Both the position numbers and the translations under genes were made by a program. This document shows, one piece after another, positions 18,711 to 27,385 of a DNA stretch of 64,000 bases. This DNA is from an uncultured Cohaesibacter sp. Lineage in GTDB: Bacteria > Pseudomonadota > Alphaproteobacteria > Rhizobiales > Cohaesibacteraceae. Under the pieces are notes generated by a model, which was not told where the DNA came from, made no database searches, and worked only from the letters and a program-made list of their open reading frames with translations. The number at the start of each line of letters is the position of its first letter. Within the stretch, counting starts at the first letter, position 1. The stretch lies in contig NZ_OY759877.1 of the NCBI RefSeq assembly GCF_963662805.1, positions 121,466-185,465 on the forward strand. The letters run 5' to 3'.

Positions 18711-18842
18711 GGTTCGACCTTTCTAGTTGGCTCGCTTCGCAATGCAAAGCTTCGTTCTTGCTTTAACAAACAGATAGACCGCAAAGGCCGGATGATCTAT
18801 GCTCGAAAGTCCGCTTCTGTTTGTCGATCGTTCGGAATTTCT

Positions 18843-19754
18843 ATGGATCCATTATCAGACCTGCTCGTCCTGCTTCGGCCCTCCGCAACCGTATCTTCCG
18901 GCTTCGAGGCGGGCGGCCGGTGGGCAGTTGATTTTGGAAACCAGAACAGTCAGATCAAATGCTATGCCATTCTGGCCGGTGCCTGCTGGCTAGCGATTGA
19001 AGGACTGGATGACCCGATACGGCTACAGGCGGGGGAAGCCTTCGTCCTGCCGCGAGGATTTCCCTTCCGTCTCGCGGGCGATTTGGACGCGGCGCCGGAG
19101 CCCGCCGGAGCGCATTTCCCGCCAGCAAGAAACGGGGGCATGGTGGTGCTGGGGAGCGGCGGTGAGTTTGCGCTCTCCGGTGCGCGCTTTGCCGTCAGCG
19201 GCGGACCGGCGCGGCTTCTGCTCGACCTCATGCCGCCTGTCGTCCACCTCGCTGGAGGCACTGAGCGCTCGGCGATGCGCTGGTCGCTGGAACGGATGAT
19301 GGAGGAGATGCGCGAAGGCCGGCCCGGCGCGCGGCTGATGACGGAGGACCTCGCCCATATGATGCTGATGCAAGCGCTGCGGGCCTATTTGGAGCAATCC
19401 GGCGGAGGTCAACAAGGCTGGCTCGCTGCCTTGGCAGATCGCCAGTTGCAACGGGCCGTTGGCGCGATCCATGCCGACCCGGCGCGCCGATGGACCCTTC
19501 AGGCGCTCGGCGCTGAAGCGAACATGTCCCGCACGGTCTTCGCTGAGCGGTTCCGCACCGTGATGGGGGAAACGCCGATGCAATACCTGGCCCGCTGGCG
19601 CATGGCTCTGGCGTGCGACCGGTTGGTGCACACGCAGGCATCCTTGGGACAGATCGGAAACGATCTCGGCTACGAATCTCTCAGCGCCTTCGTCACGGCC
19701 TTCCGGCGCGTCGTCGGATTGACGCCGCAGCAGTACAAGCGCGGCGTGCAGTAA
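18843..19754 (+). CDS. AraC family transcriptional regulator (cupin_6 type)
   Basis: Regulator of 303 residues. The N-terminal ~170 residues form the cupin-like AraC-binding domain of the type found beside oxidoreductase genes (SQIKCYAILAGACWLAIEG, LQAGEAFVLPRGFPFRL). The C-terminal DNA-binding domain has two helix-turn-helix units: LQALGAEANMSRTVFAERF and LGQIGNDLGYESLSAFVTAF, ending RRVVGLTPQQYKRGV. The frame is open far upstream, but that part is the antisense of the neighbouring reductase, so the ATG at 18843 is used. It is divergent from the NmrA/SDR pair (132 bp gap), and probably controls it in response to a small molecule. Confidence 0.88.
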   Translation: MDPLSDLLVLLRPSATVSSGFEAGGRWAVDFGNQNSQIKCYAILAGACWLAIEGLDDPIRLQAGEAFVLPRGFPFRLAGDLDAAPEPAGAHFPPARNGGMVVLGSGGEFALSGARFAVSGGPARLLLDLMPPVVHLAGGTERSAMRWSLERMMEEMREGRPGARLMTEDLAHMMLMQALRAYLEQSGGGQQGWLAALADRQLQRAVGAIHADPARRWTLQALGAEANMSRTVFAERFRTVMGETPMQYLARWRMALACDRLVHTQASLGQIGNDLGYESLSAFVTAFRRVVGLTPQQYKRGVQ

Positions 19755-19757
19755 ACG

Positions 19758-19879
19758 TGATCAGCCCCACTTGAGTGGTCCGGTTTAAATGTTAGTGGAT
19801 CTCTGGCCTTGGTTCCATCTCAATGATGGTTGCAGACTTCGACTAGTCGCACTCTCGACAGCGTTCAAGACAATTGAGC
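19758..19879 (+). repeat. Direct repeat, copy A (~122 bp)
   Basis: Begins TGATCAGCCCCACTT and ends GACAATTGAGC. It aligns without gaps to 45630-45751 in the same orientation, about 85 percent identical by eye (17 differences counted). The right part contains the last codons of the GntR gene (minus strand). The pair brackets about 26 kb of accessory genes. Confidence 0.85.
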
Positions 19880-20514
19880 ATGTGTAACTTCATTGCCTGT
19901 TGGGCCGCAGCTGCGTCGCCGTTCGAAATTGCCTCGAAAATCTGTTTGTGTTCTTCAAGGGCGAGAACGACCTCAGTGTCAGTGCTCACGCTGCGCGAAG
20001 TCTCGATCGCACCTCTGATGTGTCCTTCCAGGAATTCAACAAAATCGCAGAAGAGGGTGTTCTTGGTCGCGCTGGCAATTGCTCGGTGAAATTCCAGATC
20101 CTCAGTGACTGCATCCGTTCCTGTCGCGATCGCTCCTTCCATATTTTTCAGGCTGCGGGCAATAGCGTTCAGATCCCGTTTGGTATGACGCAGGGCCGCC
20201 AATCCGGCCGCTTCGATCTCGGCCCCCGTACGGAGTTCGAAAATCTTCGCAATCGACATGCGATCATCTCCCGCATTGATGCGAAAGGGGCGTCGAACAG
20301 TCGATTTTGAAACGAATACGCCTGCGCCTTGTCGGGACATGACCAATCCCTCGGATTGTAGACGTGAGATAGCCTCTCGAATAACCGTCAAGCTCACCCC
20401 GTACTCCGCTGCAAGTTGGGCACCAGTAGGGAGTTTTTCACCGGCCGTGATTTGTCCGGAATTGATTTGTTCCATAATCGACGCAGTGACCTCGTCGGTC
20501 AGGCTTTGCCGCAT
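19843..20514 (-). CDS. GntR family regulator (FadR/FCD subfamily)
   Basis: Regulator of 223 residues. The N-terminal winged helix is clear: EKLPTGAQLAAEYGVSLTVI followed by REAISRLQSEGLVMSRQGAG. The C-terminal ~150 residues are the all-helical FCD domain with FELRTGAEIEAAGLAALRHT, DLEFHRAIASAT and a metal-site His near EEHKQIFEAI, and it ends in CRECD. FCD regulators usually sense organic acids. It lies divergent from the TAXI-TRAP operon with a 543-bp gap, so it is the obvious regulator of that cluster. The end of the gene is duplicated at 45.7 kb as part of a direct repeat. Confidence 0.9.
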   Translation of the reverse strand: MRQSLTDEVTASIMEQINSGQITAGEKLPTGAQLAAEYGVSLTVIREAISRLQSEGLVMSRQGAGVFVSKSTVRRPFRINAGDDRMSIAKIFELRTGAEIEAAGLAALRHTKRDLNAIARSLKNMEGAIATGTDAVTEDLEFHRAIASATKNTLFCDFVEFLEGHIRGAIETSRSVSTDTEVVLALEEHKQIFEAISNGDAAAAQQAMKLHMLNCLERCRECD

Positions 20515-21057
20515 CGCTCATTTCCTCCTGATACACGAATGGTTGTAGTGCTTTGACCATGTCATGATGACGATAAATATGGTTATCTGTTTACATGCAA
20601 CATTTTTCTAACCGTGACAACACGCAAACATCGGATTTCTCGCCCAACTCACGAACTCGCGCAAGCCGGCGTTTTGAATTGTGAATCTATCTGGAACCAT
20701 AAATGCGATTGCCAAATTTATTTTTCGCAACCTGCAGCAACCATAGATAAGCATGCGGTCTCCAGATCACTGAATGCCGCATATTCTGCATTTTCAGCGC
20801 AGTTTTCGAGCCAACTCGAGGCTAAAATACCTTCCATTTTACCCTTCCCAAAGTGCCCGTCCGGTTCTGAAAAGAGCTCTTATACGCGATGAAACCGGGC
20901 AGGCACGCTTTGCGACAAAATGGCTCAATCGCTCTCATATGGTGAATTTCTTCAAATCTGGAAAACGCCGATTGTTGACATATTGCCATGTTTGATGCAG
21001 ATAATGTTACCATGTCATATGAAGAATTTTCGTTCAACGATAGGGAGGTAACTATCA
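20515..21057. promoter_or_regulatory. 543-bp divergent control region, gntR / TAXI-TRAP operon
   Basis: No gene is seen. At 20577-20597 lies ATATGGTTATCTGTTTACAT followed by G. At 20975-21005 TTGACA and GATAAT form a sigma-70-like promoter with a 19-bp spacer. A near-palindrome ATGTTACCAT (21004-21013) overlaps the -10 box. These words recur before the tctB gene, so they may be GntR operators. A GGGAGG site lies at the end, directly before the receptor start. Confidence 0.45.
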
Positions 21058-22044
21058 ATGAAACATCTGGCGTATCTGGCTGGAGCGAGCGCTTTGGCCC
21101 TCATCAGCAGCGTGTCGGCTTTTGCCGGAGAAACAATCCATATTCAGGCAGAAGAGCCGGGTAGTAGCGTCTATATCTACGCGGGTCTGTTTGACTCGGT
21201 GATTGAAAAGGCAACGGATCTGAATGTCGAAATCATCCCGCGCGGAGGATCAGTTGCCAACACCGCTTTGACGAGTGCTGGCAAGACGGAGTTTGCGTTT
21301 GCAAACAACCTGCCGCTTAAATGGGGACTGGAAGGCATTCTCGAGTTTGAAGGAAAACCTCAGCTAAATAACCGCCTCGTCCTGAGCGGAATGCAGCAAA
21401 CCTACCTTCAGACAATTGCGGCAACCGACTATGTCAAAAAGACCGGCAATACTGATGTTCGCAGCGCCTTGACTGGCGATGATGCCGCGACTGTCCTTGT
21501 CGAACCAGCTGGCAGCCTCAACCCCGTTGTGCTGGACATTTTCTTCAAGAATGCAGGTACCAGCCTTGAAGACATGCGAGCGAAACGGAAAGTGGCGCAG
21601 GTGCCTTCTTCCCAAATGGGACAGCGTGTTCAGGACGGTTTTGCAAATGCCTATTTTGGCAATGGCACTATCGGCAACCCCGATGTCGCTGAAGTCATGT
21701 TGACTGAGGACATGACTTTCCTGAAGTGGAATCAGGAAGATCTCGACGGTTTGGCTCCCTACGGTTTTGTGCCGAGTGCAATGCCAGCCAACTCCTATGA
21801 AGGCCAGACCGAAGAAGTCATCCTGCCGATCTCGCTGAATGACTTCATCGCGAACAAAGATGTGCCTGATGACATTGTCTATAAGGTGACCAAAGCCATC
21901 ATCGAAAATATCGAGACCCTGTCGGAAGCCAACAAGGGGTTCGCCTCCTGGGATCCAGAGGAATATATCCAGCCGAAGTATCAGGTCATCCCGCTGCATC
22001 CAGGGGCGGAACGGTACTATCGCGAGCGGGGATGGCTGAAGTAA
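21058..22044 (+). CDS. TAXI-type TRAP transporter solute-binding protein
   Basis: Periplasmic receptor of 328 residues. The signal peptide (HLAYLAGASALALISSVSA-FA) is followed by TIHIQAEEPGSSVYIYAGLF, matching the TAXI family, in which a serine/glycine-rich opening and a second segment (VNTALTSAGKTEFAF-like VANTALTSAGKTEFAFANN) bind small carboxylates. TAXI proteins work with a fused DctQM membrane protein, which is the next gene. The ligand is unknown; the downstream aldolase and dehydrogenase suggest a hydroxy- or keto-acid. The first gene of the operon, with a GGGAGG ribosome site. Confidence 0.88.
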   Translation: MKHLAYLAGASALALISSVSAFAGETIHIQAEEPGSSVYIYAGLFDSVIEKATDLNVEIIPRGGSVANTALTSAGKTEFAFANNLPLKWGLEGILEFEGKPQLNNRLVLSGMQQTYLQTIAATDYVKKTGNTDVRSALTGDDAATVLVEPAGSLNPVVLDIFFKNAGTSLEDMRAKRKVAQVPSSQMGQRVQDGFANAYFGNGTIGNPDVAEVMLTEDMTFLKWNQEDLDGLAPYGFVPSAMPANSYEGQTEEVILPISLNDFIANKDVPDDIVYKVTKAIIENIETLSEANKGFASWDPEEYIQPKYQVIPLHPGAERYYRERGWLK

Positions 22045-22202
22045 CAGCTGCGACGTTCTCGCACACCTAATCCCCGCAGTGGCCGTCACCGAAGCCCGGT
22101 TCTCTCCCAGTGCCCGGGCTCCGCACTCCTCGAAGTTTGGTGGCGGCCAACCCCACTTACTATTTGTTCGCTGTTTTAATGCAAAGCGACGCACCTGGAG
22201 CT

Positions 22203-24095
22203 ATGGCGATGACTCTCGCGCCTGTTCGAAAAATTGCCGCAATTGCCCTCGCGACATTCTATATCGTAATCGCTTTTGCCAACTTCTTTGCCCCTTTTCT
22301 GCCCATGGCAGTGATCCCATTTCATGTTTATATGACGGTGGCCGTTGTTCTGTTGGTGTCTCCTCTCTCCGAGAATGGTCCATTTTCGGAAAAATTGGCG
22401 TTTGTCGTGGACATTGTCCTCGTGGTGGTCTGTCTGCTTCTAGCGGCTCACTATTGGAACGACTCCCTTCGTCTGCAGACCCGAATGCAATATGTGGACG
22501 ACGTCTTTCTTAGGGATCTCGTCGCCTTATTCGCGGGTCTTGTGGTCTTGCTCGAGGCCGTTCGCCGTCAGGTTGGCTGGTCGTTGTTATCCGTTGTTTG
22601 CGTATTTCTGGCCTATGGTTTCTTTGGCGAACACCTGCCGTCTGTTCTTTCCTTTTCCGGTTTTTCCCTCGACGAACTGGCGGAAATCCTTTCGCTGCAG
22701 ACCGTTGGTATTTTCGATGTTCCGGCACAGGTCGGACTCGATATCATCGTATTTTTCGTTGTGTTTGGTTCCGTTTTTTCCATGACAGGTGGTGGCAGCG
22801 TCTTCATGGACATTGCCTTCCGTCTGGTCGGGAACTTCAATGGCGGGGCGGCAAAATCAGCGATTGTGGGTAGCGCGATGTTCGGCACAGTCAGCGGGTC
22901 TGCTGTTGCAAACGTGACGACGACCGGCGTGTTGACCATTCCCCTGATGACGCGCAGTGGCATGAAGGCAGACCAGGCTGCTGCGACTGAAGCGGTCAGT
23001 TCGACCGGCGGTCAGCTGATGCCTCCAATCATGGGCACATCCGCGTTCGTGATGGCGCAAATTCTGGGTCTTCCCTATTCGGAAATCGCGATGGCCGGGC
23101 TCATACCCGCAATTTGCTTCTACTTTGCGCTGTTCATGAATATTGACCTCATGGCCCGCAAGTCTGGATTGGCACGCGTAACCGACGTCCAGACAGAGCC
23201 ACTGATGCCAAGACTCCATCTTCTGGCGAGCCCGGTTGCTCTCACTATTCTGTTGTTCATGGGTTATTCCGCGAAGTTTTCCGCAGTCCTTGCCATTGCC
23301 GTCGCACTTCTGGCGCCGATGCTTCGCAGTAACACCCGCTTTTCACTTAGAGATCTGATCAATATTGTTCCCAGCTCCGGAATTCAGGCCGCGAGAATTG
23401 CGGTTTCTTGTACCGCTGTTGGCATCGTGATGGGTGTGGCGGTTCAGTCGAGCCTGGTACTCAGGTTTGTTTCCTTCCTGTCTCTTGCCGGTGGCGACTA
23501 TCTGTATCTGTCTCTGGCCATGGTCATTATCGGCTGCCTGATCATGGGGATGGGGATGCCGACTGTTGCTGCCTATATCGTCGGCGCGGTGCTCTTCGTA
23601 CCTGCCATGACAAGTCTTGGCATGACGCCACTGGCCGCGCACTTCTTCATCTTCTACTTCTGTGTTCTGTCGATGGTGACACCACCGGTCGCACTAGCGT
23701 CCTACGCGGCAGCGGGACTTGCCAAAAGCAATGTCCTGAAGACCAGTGGCACGGCGTTTGGCTACGGTCTGGTGATGTTTATCCTGCCGTTCGGGTTCGT
23801 GGCTGACAACGCGGTGCTGTGGCGCGGATCCTACCTAGGCATCGGTATTGCAGCGTGTGGCATGCTTCTCGCCGCGTTCTTCTGGGCCGTTTTCCTGCAG
23901 TCATGGCTGTTCAAGAAACTTAGCATCGTGGAACGGGTCATGTTCGGCATCCTGTCCTTCTCGATCATCATTGTGCCCAGTCACAATCTTGTCTGGTGGG
24001 GAATTGTTGCCGCAGGGGTCGCCATGTGCGTGTGGTGTTTCCTTTCGGCATCGAACAAAGAGGGCAATCCGGCCATCAATCAGAAAAGCGCCTGA
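22203..24095 (+). CDS. TRAP transporter fused permease (DctQM type)
   Basis: Large inner-membrane protein of 630 residues. The first ~170 residues hold four helices equivalent to the small DctQ subunit, and the rest is the large DctM subunit with conserved motifs such as GSAMFGTVSGSAVANVTTTG, STGGQLMPPIMGTSAFVMAQ and MGMPTVAAYIVGA. Fused permeases of this kind pair specifically with TAXI receptors, as here. The ATG at 22203 has GGAG just upstream; an in-frame GTG at 22110 would add 31 non-membrane residues and is less likely. Transport should be driven by an ion gradient. Confidence 0.9.
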   Translation: MAMTLAPVRKIAAIALATFYIVIAFANFFAPFLPMAVIPFHVYMTVAVVLLVSPLSENGPFSEKLAFVVDIVLVVVCLLLAAHYWNDSLRLQTRMQYVDDVFLRDLVALFAGLVVLLEAVRRQVGWSLLSVVCVFLAYGFFGEHLPSVLSFSGFSLDELAEILSLQTVGIFDVPAQVGLDIIVFFVVFGSVFSMTGGGSVFMDIAFRLVGNFNGGAAKSAIVGSAMFGTVSGSAVANVTTTGVLTIPLMTRSGMKADQAAATEAVSSTGGQLMPPIMGTSAFVMAQILGLPYSEIAMAGLIPAICFYFALFMNIDLMARKSGLARVTDVQTEPLMPRLHLLASPVALTILLFMGYSAKFSAVLAIAVALLAPMLRSNTRFSLRDLINIVPSSGIQAARIAVSCTAVGIVMGVAVQSSLVLRFVSFLSLAGGDYLYLSLAMVIIGCLIMGMGMPTVAAYIVGAVLFVPAMTSLGMTPLAAHFFIFYFCVLSMVTPPVALASYAAAGLAKSNVLKTSGTAFGYGLVMFILPFGFVADNAVLWRGSYLGIGIAACGMLLAAFFWAVFLQSWLFKKLSIVERVMFGILSFSIIIVPSHNLVWWGIVAAGVAMCVWCFLSASNKEGNPAINQKSA

Positions 24096-24158
24096 TCAGA
24101 AATCGTGAGCCGGGAAATCAGTCCCGTCTCCAACAAATACAAGGAAGAGGTAACTGCA

Positions 24159-24533
24159 ATGAAGGTTTTTCAGCGGAACGACATCGAGGTTGAAAGGCTT
24201 CCTGGCCGAACCCTGCAACGGGCTATTGGCAAGAATTCTGAATCTCCGAGCGGAAAAATGACGATTTCGTTCTGTCACTATTCTGCCGAAAGCGGACCGA
24301 TGGAGCCTCACCATCATGCCGAAGAAACCGTTTACATCATCGATGCAAAGGACGGATGGGTTCGGCAGGGCCCGTCGAAAGACGACCTGCCGCAAAAGAT
24401 CGATCTTAAAGCCGGCACTGTCCTGCACTTCGAGGATCTCGAGTGGCATGTGTTCGAATTCGCCGAGGGCGGCTTTATCGACGCGGCATGCATCTACGGT
24501 CAGGTAGACAACATCCGTCCAGAAGACAATTGA
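24159..24533 (+). CDS. Cupin domain protein
   Basis: A single-domain cupin of 124 residues. The first cupin motif is PMEPHHHAEETVYIIDAKDG, providing His, His and Glu metal ligands, and the second is LHFEDLEWHVFEF, providing the third His. Small cupins in sugar- and acid-catabolic operons may be isomerases, lyases or binding proteins, so no activity is assigned. The ATG at 24159 follows GGAAGAGG. It lies between the TRAP permease and the DapA-family aldolase genes, and is probably part of the same transcript and pathway. Confidence 0.8.
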   Translation: MKVFQRNDIEVERLPGRTLQRAIGKNSESPSGKMTISFCHYSAESGPMEPHHHAEETVYIIDAKDGWVRQGPSKDDLPQKIDLKAGTVLHFEDLEWHVFEFAEGGFIDAACIYGQVDNIRPEDN

Positions 24534-24558
24534 GCAAGCGAGAAGGTAGTCAAATATC

Positions 24559-25467
24559 ATGAGCAAGAAATATTTCGGCAGTATTCCTCCGATCATTACG
24601 CCAATCGATGAAAACGAGAATGTGGATGAGGGAGCGCTCCGGCAGTTGGTCGATCGGTGTATCGACACTGGCATGCATGGCATTTTTGTCGCCGGGTCAA
24701 ACGGGGAGTGCCTGGCCCTCACCCAAAAGGAACGAGACCGGGCAATCAAAATCGTGCTGGATCAAACCAATGGCCGAGTTCCCGTGATGTGTGGTGTCAT
24801 GGATGCGAGTACTCGCAGGGTCATCGACAACATCAAGGCACTCGAACAGATGGGTGGGTCTTGCGCGGTCATTACACCTGTCTTTTATGCCCGGCACGCA
24901 ACACAGGATGAAACGGTTCGGCATTTTGAAGAAATTGCCCGCCATACTGACATGGATTTGATGCTCTACAACATCCCGCCGTTCACAGGACAGACCGTCA
25001 AGCCAGCGGCGATCTTCCGGATCGCGGAAATCGACAATGTCGTCGGATACAAGGATACGACGAGTTCCTTCATTGATTTCCAAACCTGTGTTGAGCATTT
25101 CAAGGGCAGTGACTTCGCCTTGCTTCAGGGCTCGACCCTGTTGTCTGCGGCGAGCATGCTGATCGGTGCCGATGGCTTCATTCCATCCATGGCCCCTCTC
25201 TTCCCCGAGCCCTTCGTCAAATGTTACGACTACGGTCGTGCAGGTGACATCGAACGCACGATGAAGTGCCATGCCGTAATCGAGGAAATCTGCAACATCT
25301 TTCCTTTGGCAAAGAGTCAGACCGCTTCAACTAAATTTGCGATCAGCCGATTGGGCTTCCTGGACAAACGTGTTTGTCAGCCGACAGAGCCCATCACGCC
25401 AGAACAGGAAACTGCAGTGATCAAGGCAATCGAGGCCATTGAAGAGAAAATTGCTGCTCTGCCTTGA
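24559..25467 (+). CDS. DapA-family aldolase/lyase (not DapA itself)
   Basis: Class I pyruvate-type aldolase fold, 302 residues. The Schiff-base Lys is in VVGYKDTTSSF and the catalytic Tyr in LMLYNIPPFTG. The active-site loop reads GSNGECLALTQKER instead of the GTTGE of DapA, and the carboxylate-binding Arg after YNIPP is replaced by Phe, so lysine biosynthesis is unlikely (a normal dapA sits at 14.6 kb). GSNGE is found in 4-hydroxy-2-oxoglutarate and 2-keto-3-deoxy-acid aldolases of the superfamily. I infer a retro-aldol or dehydratase step in catabolism of the acid brought in by the neighbouring transporters. Confidence 0.85.
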   Translation: MSKKYFGSIPPIITPIDENENVDEGALRQLVDRCIDTGMHGIFVAGSNGECLALTQKERDRAIKIVLDQTNGRVPVMCGVMDASTRRVIDNIKALEQMGGSCAVITPVFYARHATQDETVRHFEEIARHTDMDLMLYNIPPFTGQTVKPAAIFRIAEIDNVVGYKDTTSSFIDFQTCVEHFKGSDFALLQGSTLLSAASMLIGADGFIPSMAPLFPEPFVKCYDYGRAGDIERTMKCHAVIEEICNIFPLAKSQTASTKFAISRLGFLDKRVCQPTEPITPEQETAVIKAIEAIEEKIAALP

Positions 25468-25617
25468 GGTCGGCTGCATTTCAGAACCTCAAGTCTGCAT
25501 TGCACTCTCCCAAGCAGCGCAGTCCGGATGTCGTGGCAGCCCTTTGGTTGCCGCGACATCCAGAACGGTCCTCTCGGTCACCGGCCGACGAACAAAAATA
25601 TCTCCAAGGAGGTCAAT

Positions 25618-26595
25618 ATGGATACAGTACTCTTGTCACATCCCTTGTACAAGGATGGCATGGAGGTCCTCAAAGGCAAGGTCAATGTCAACATCACCAA
25701 TGAGGGTGACAGCGATATCATTTTGCCTCAACTGCAACAGGCTGATGGTTTCATCCTTCGGATCGGCAAAATCGATCGCAAGGCAATAGAGGCCTGCCCC
25801 AATCTGAAGGTGATCGCGCGACCCGGCGTTGGTGTCGACAGCGTGGATATCGACGCGGCGACAGAGAACGGTATTCCGGTGGTGGTAGCCCCTCGAGCCA
25901 ATTCTCGCTCAGTTGCTGAGCATGCGCTGGCCCTGATGCTGTCCATCAGCAAAAACCTTCTGGAGAGCGACACTGAAACTCGCAAAGGCAATTTCTCAAT
26001 TCGCGAGAAGTATGCAACGACTGAACTCGCCGGGTTGACCGTTGGTGTCGTCGGTTTTGGCAACATCGCTCAGTTTTTCGCCGGCTATTGTGCCGCTCTG
26101 GGCATGCAAGTTCTGGTGTTTGATCCCTATGTCTCTGAAGAGGTCATATCGGGAGCTGGCTATCGCAATGCTGCGGACCTGGAAGAACTGTTTCAGAACT
26201 CTGATGTCATATCCCTTCACGTCCCTTCGACGCCAACGACGAAGAACATGATCAACGCAGTGTCTCTCGGGATGATGAAGCCGAATGCCCTGTTGGTGAA
26301 TACGGCCCGCGGAGACTTGATTGACGAGGCAGCATTATATGACGCCTTGAGCACAAACAGGATCAAGGCTGCAGGGCTCGACGTCCTTCATGCCGAGCCA
26401 ATGCCCTCCGGGCACCCGCTATTTTCACTTCCCAACCTTCTTGTTTCACCGCATCTGGCAGCCCAGACCCCTCAGGCAACGGCAAAGGCTGTGGTTATGG
26501 CTGCAGAAGGAACGCTTGCAATTCTGCGAGGCGAGAGGTGGAAGAATGTGTTCAACCCCTCCGTTTATGACCACCCGAAGTGGCAAGGGACCTGA
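25618..26595 (+). CDS. D-2-hydroxyacid dehydrogenase (phosphoglycerate dehydrogenase-like)
   Basis: NAD-dependent dehydrogenase of 325 residues. The nucleotide-binding core is GLTVGVVGFGNIAQFFAGYC with the acidic VFDPY after strand two (NAD preference). Catalytic residues appear as Arg in VNTARGDLIDEAALYDAL, an acid in LDVLHAEPMPSG and His in VSPHLAAQTPQATAKAV. The N-terminal part includes ARPGVGVDSVDIDAATENG. It lacks the ACT domain of serine-pathway enzymes and sits among catabolic genes, so it is more likely to act on a sugar-acid or hydroxy-acid intermediate. The ATG at 25618 follows AAGGAGG. Confidence 0.88.
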   Translation: MDTVLLSHPLYKDGMEVLKGKVNVNITNEGDSDIILPQLQQADGFILRIGKIDRKAIEACPNLKVIARPGVGVDSVDIDAATENGIPVVVAPRANSRSVAEHALALMLSISKNLLESDTETRKGNFSIREKYATTELAGLTVGVVGFGNIAQFFAGYCAALGMQVLVFDPYVSEEVISGAGYRNAADLEELFQNSDVISLHVPSTPTTKNMINAVSLGMMKPNALLVNTARGDLIDEAALYDALSTNRIKAAGLDVLHAEPMPSGHPLFSLPNLLVSPHLAAQTPQATAKAVVMAAEGTLAILRGERWKNVFNPSVYDHPKWQGT

Positions 26596-26808
26596 ACCTT
26601 CGATTGAAAGTTCACGGATTCCCGTTGCTTTGTAAATTTTCGAATGTCGGGTGGTGCGACTGGTCTTGAGGACGCTTGTTGGCCCGGTAGGGGTAGGCAG
26701 GGCAGTGCAATATGCCTCGTGTGAAGAAAATATACAGAAATGAACAAAATCCTGTGAACTCTTGGTGCGCTGCTGTTGATATGCAATCGATTTACGAAAA
26801 ATGTTTAT

Positions 26809-26834
26809 ATGGTATTATGATAACATGTAAACAT
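26809..26834 (+). promoter_or_regulatory. Candidate GntR operator before tctB
   Basis: ATGGTATTATGATAACAT is a near-perfect inverted repeat (7 of 9 positions), directly followed by the palindrome-like ATGTAAACAT. The word CATGTAAACA is the exact reverse complement of TGTTTACATG in the gntR upstream region at 20588. The surrounding 265-bp gap has no gene. Confidence 0.4.
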
Positions 26835-26860
26835 GATGAAAATACAGGGAGCTACAGATT

Positions 26861-27346
26861 ATGGCCGTAAAGAGAGGCGAAATCGCCGTCGCCAGTGGGC
26901 TGCTGATCGGGTGCGTGGTTTTTTCAATTTTTACCCTGCGCATTCCTACGGTCGCAACGGGTACATCGGCAGGGCCCGCATTTGTGCCATGGCTCATGCT
27001 GGCATGCCTTGCAGTTTTCGCGATTATCATCATTGGCAAGAGCATCCTTGATGCTCCGGAACCTGAGCCGAATGATCAGGCGGTCGTTGCAGAGTGTCAG
27101 GACAAGCTTGGCGATGAGACTGCAAAGGGAACCTACCTGAGGATCTTCTTTTTCATTGGCCTGCTCGTCGCCTACGCGTCGTTGTTCATGACGCTTGGAT
27201 ACTTCGCGACCACTCTGGCCGTTTTCATTGCCGGAATGTTCTTGCTGGGTGAGCGTAAGCTGCTGTCGCTCATCGTCTTTCCGGGTTTGATAGTTGCAGC
27301 GATTTACTATGGTTTCACCGAACATCTGAACGTCTGGTTGCCATAG
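26861..27346 (+). CDS. tctB: Tripartite tricarboxylate transporter, small membrane subunit
   Basis: TctB-family protein of 161 residues with four predicted helices: GEIAVASGLLIGCVVFSIFT, FVPWLMLACLAVFAIIIIG, IFFFIGLLVAYASLFMTLGY and a C-terminal LLSLIVFPGLIVAAIYYGF. The GTSAGPAFVPW segment is typical of the family. It is the first gene of a tctBCA operon that starts 265 bp after the dehydrogenase gene and has its own candidate promoter and operator. The small subunit is required for transport but its exact role is unknown. Confidence 0.85.
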   Translation: MAVKRGEIAVASGLLIGCVVFSIFTLRIPTVATGTSAGPAFVPWLMLACLAVFAIIIIGKSILDAPEPEPNDQAVVAECQDKLGDETAKGTYLRIFFFIGLLVAYASLFMTLGYFATTLAVFIAGMFLLGERKLLSLIVFPGLIVAAIYYGFTEHLNVWLP

Positions 27347-27385
27347 AAAGTGAATGTCATCTTTGACAAAGTGGAGGAAAGTCTG

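Noticed and set aside
18198..18842. N-terminal extension of the AraC regulator by 215 codons
   Set aside because: The extension is the reverse complement of the NmrA-like gene; the regulator begins at the ATG at 18843.
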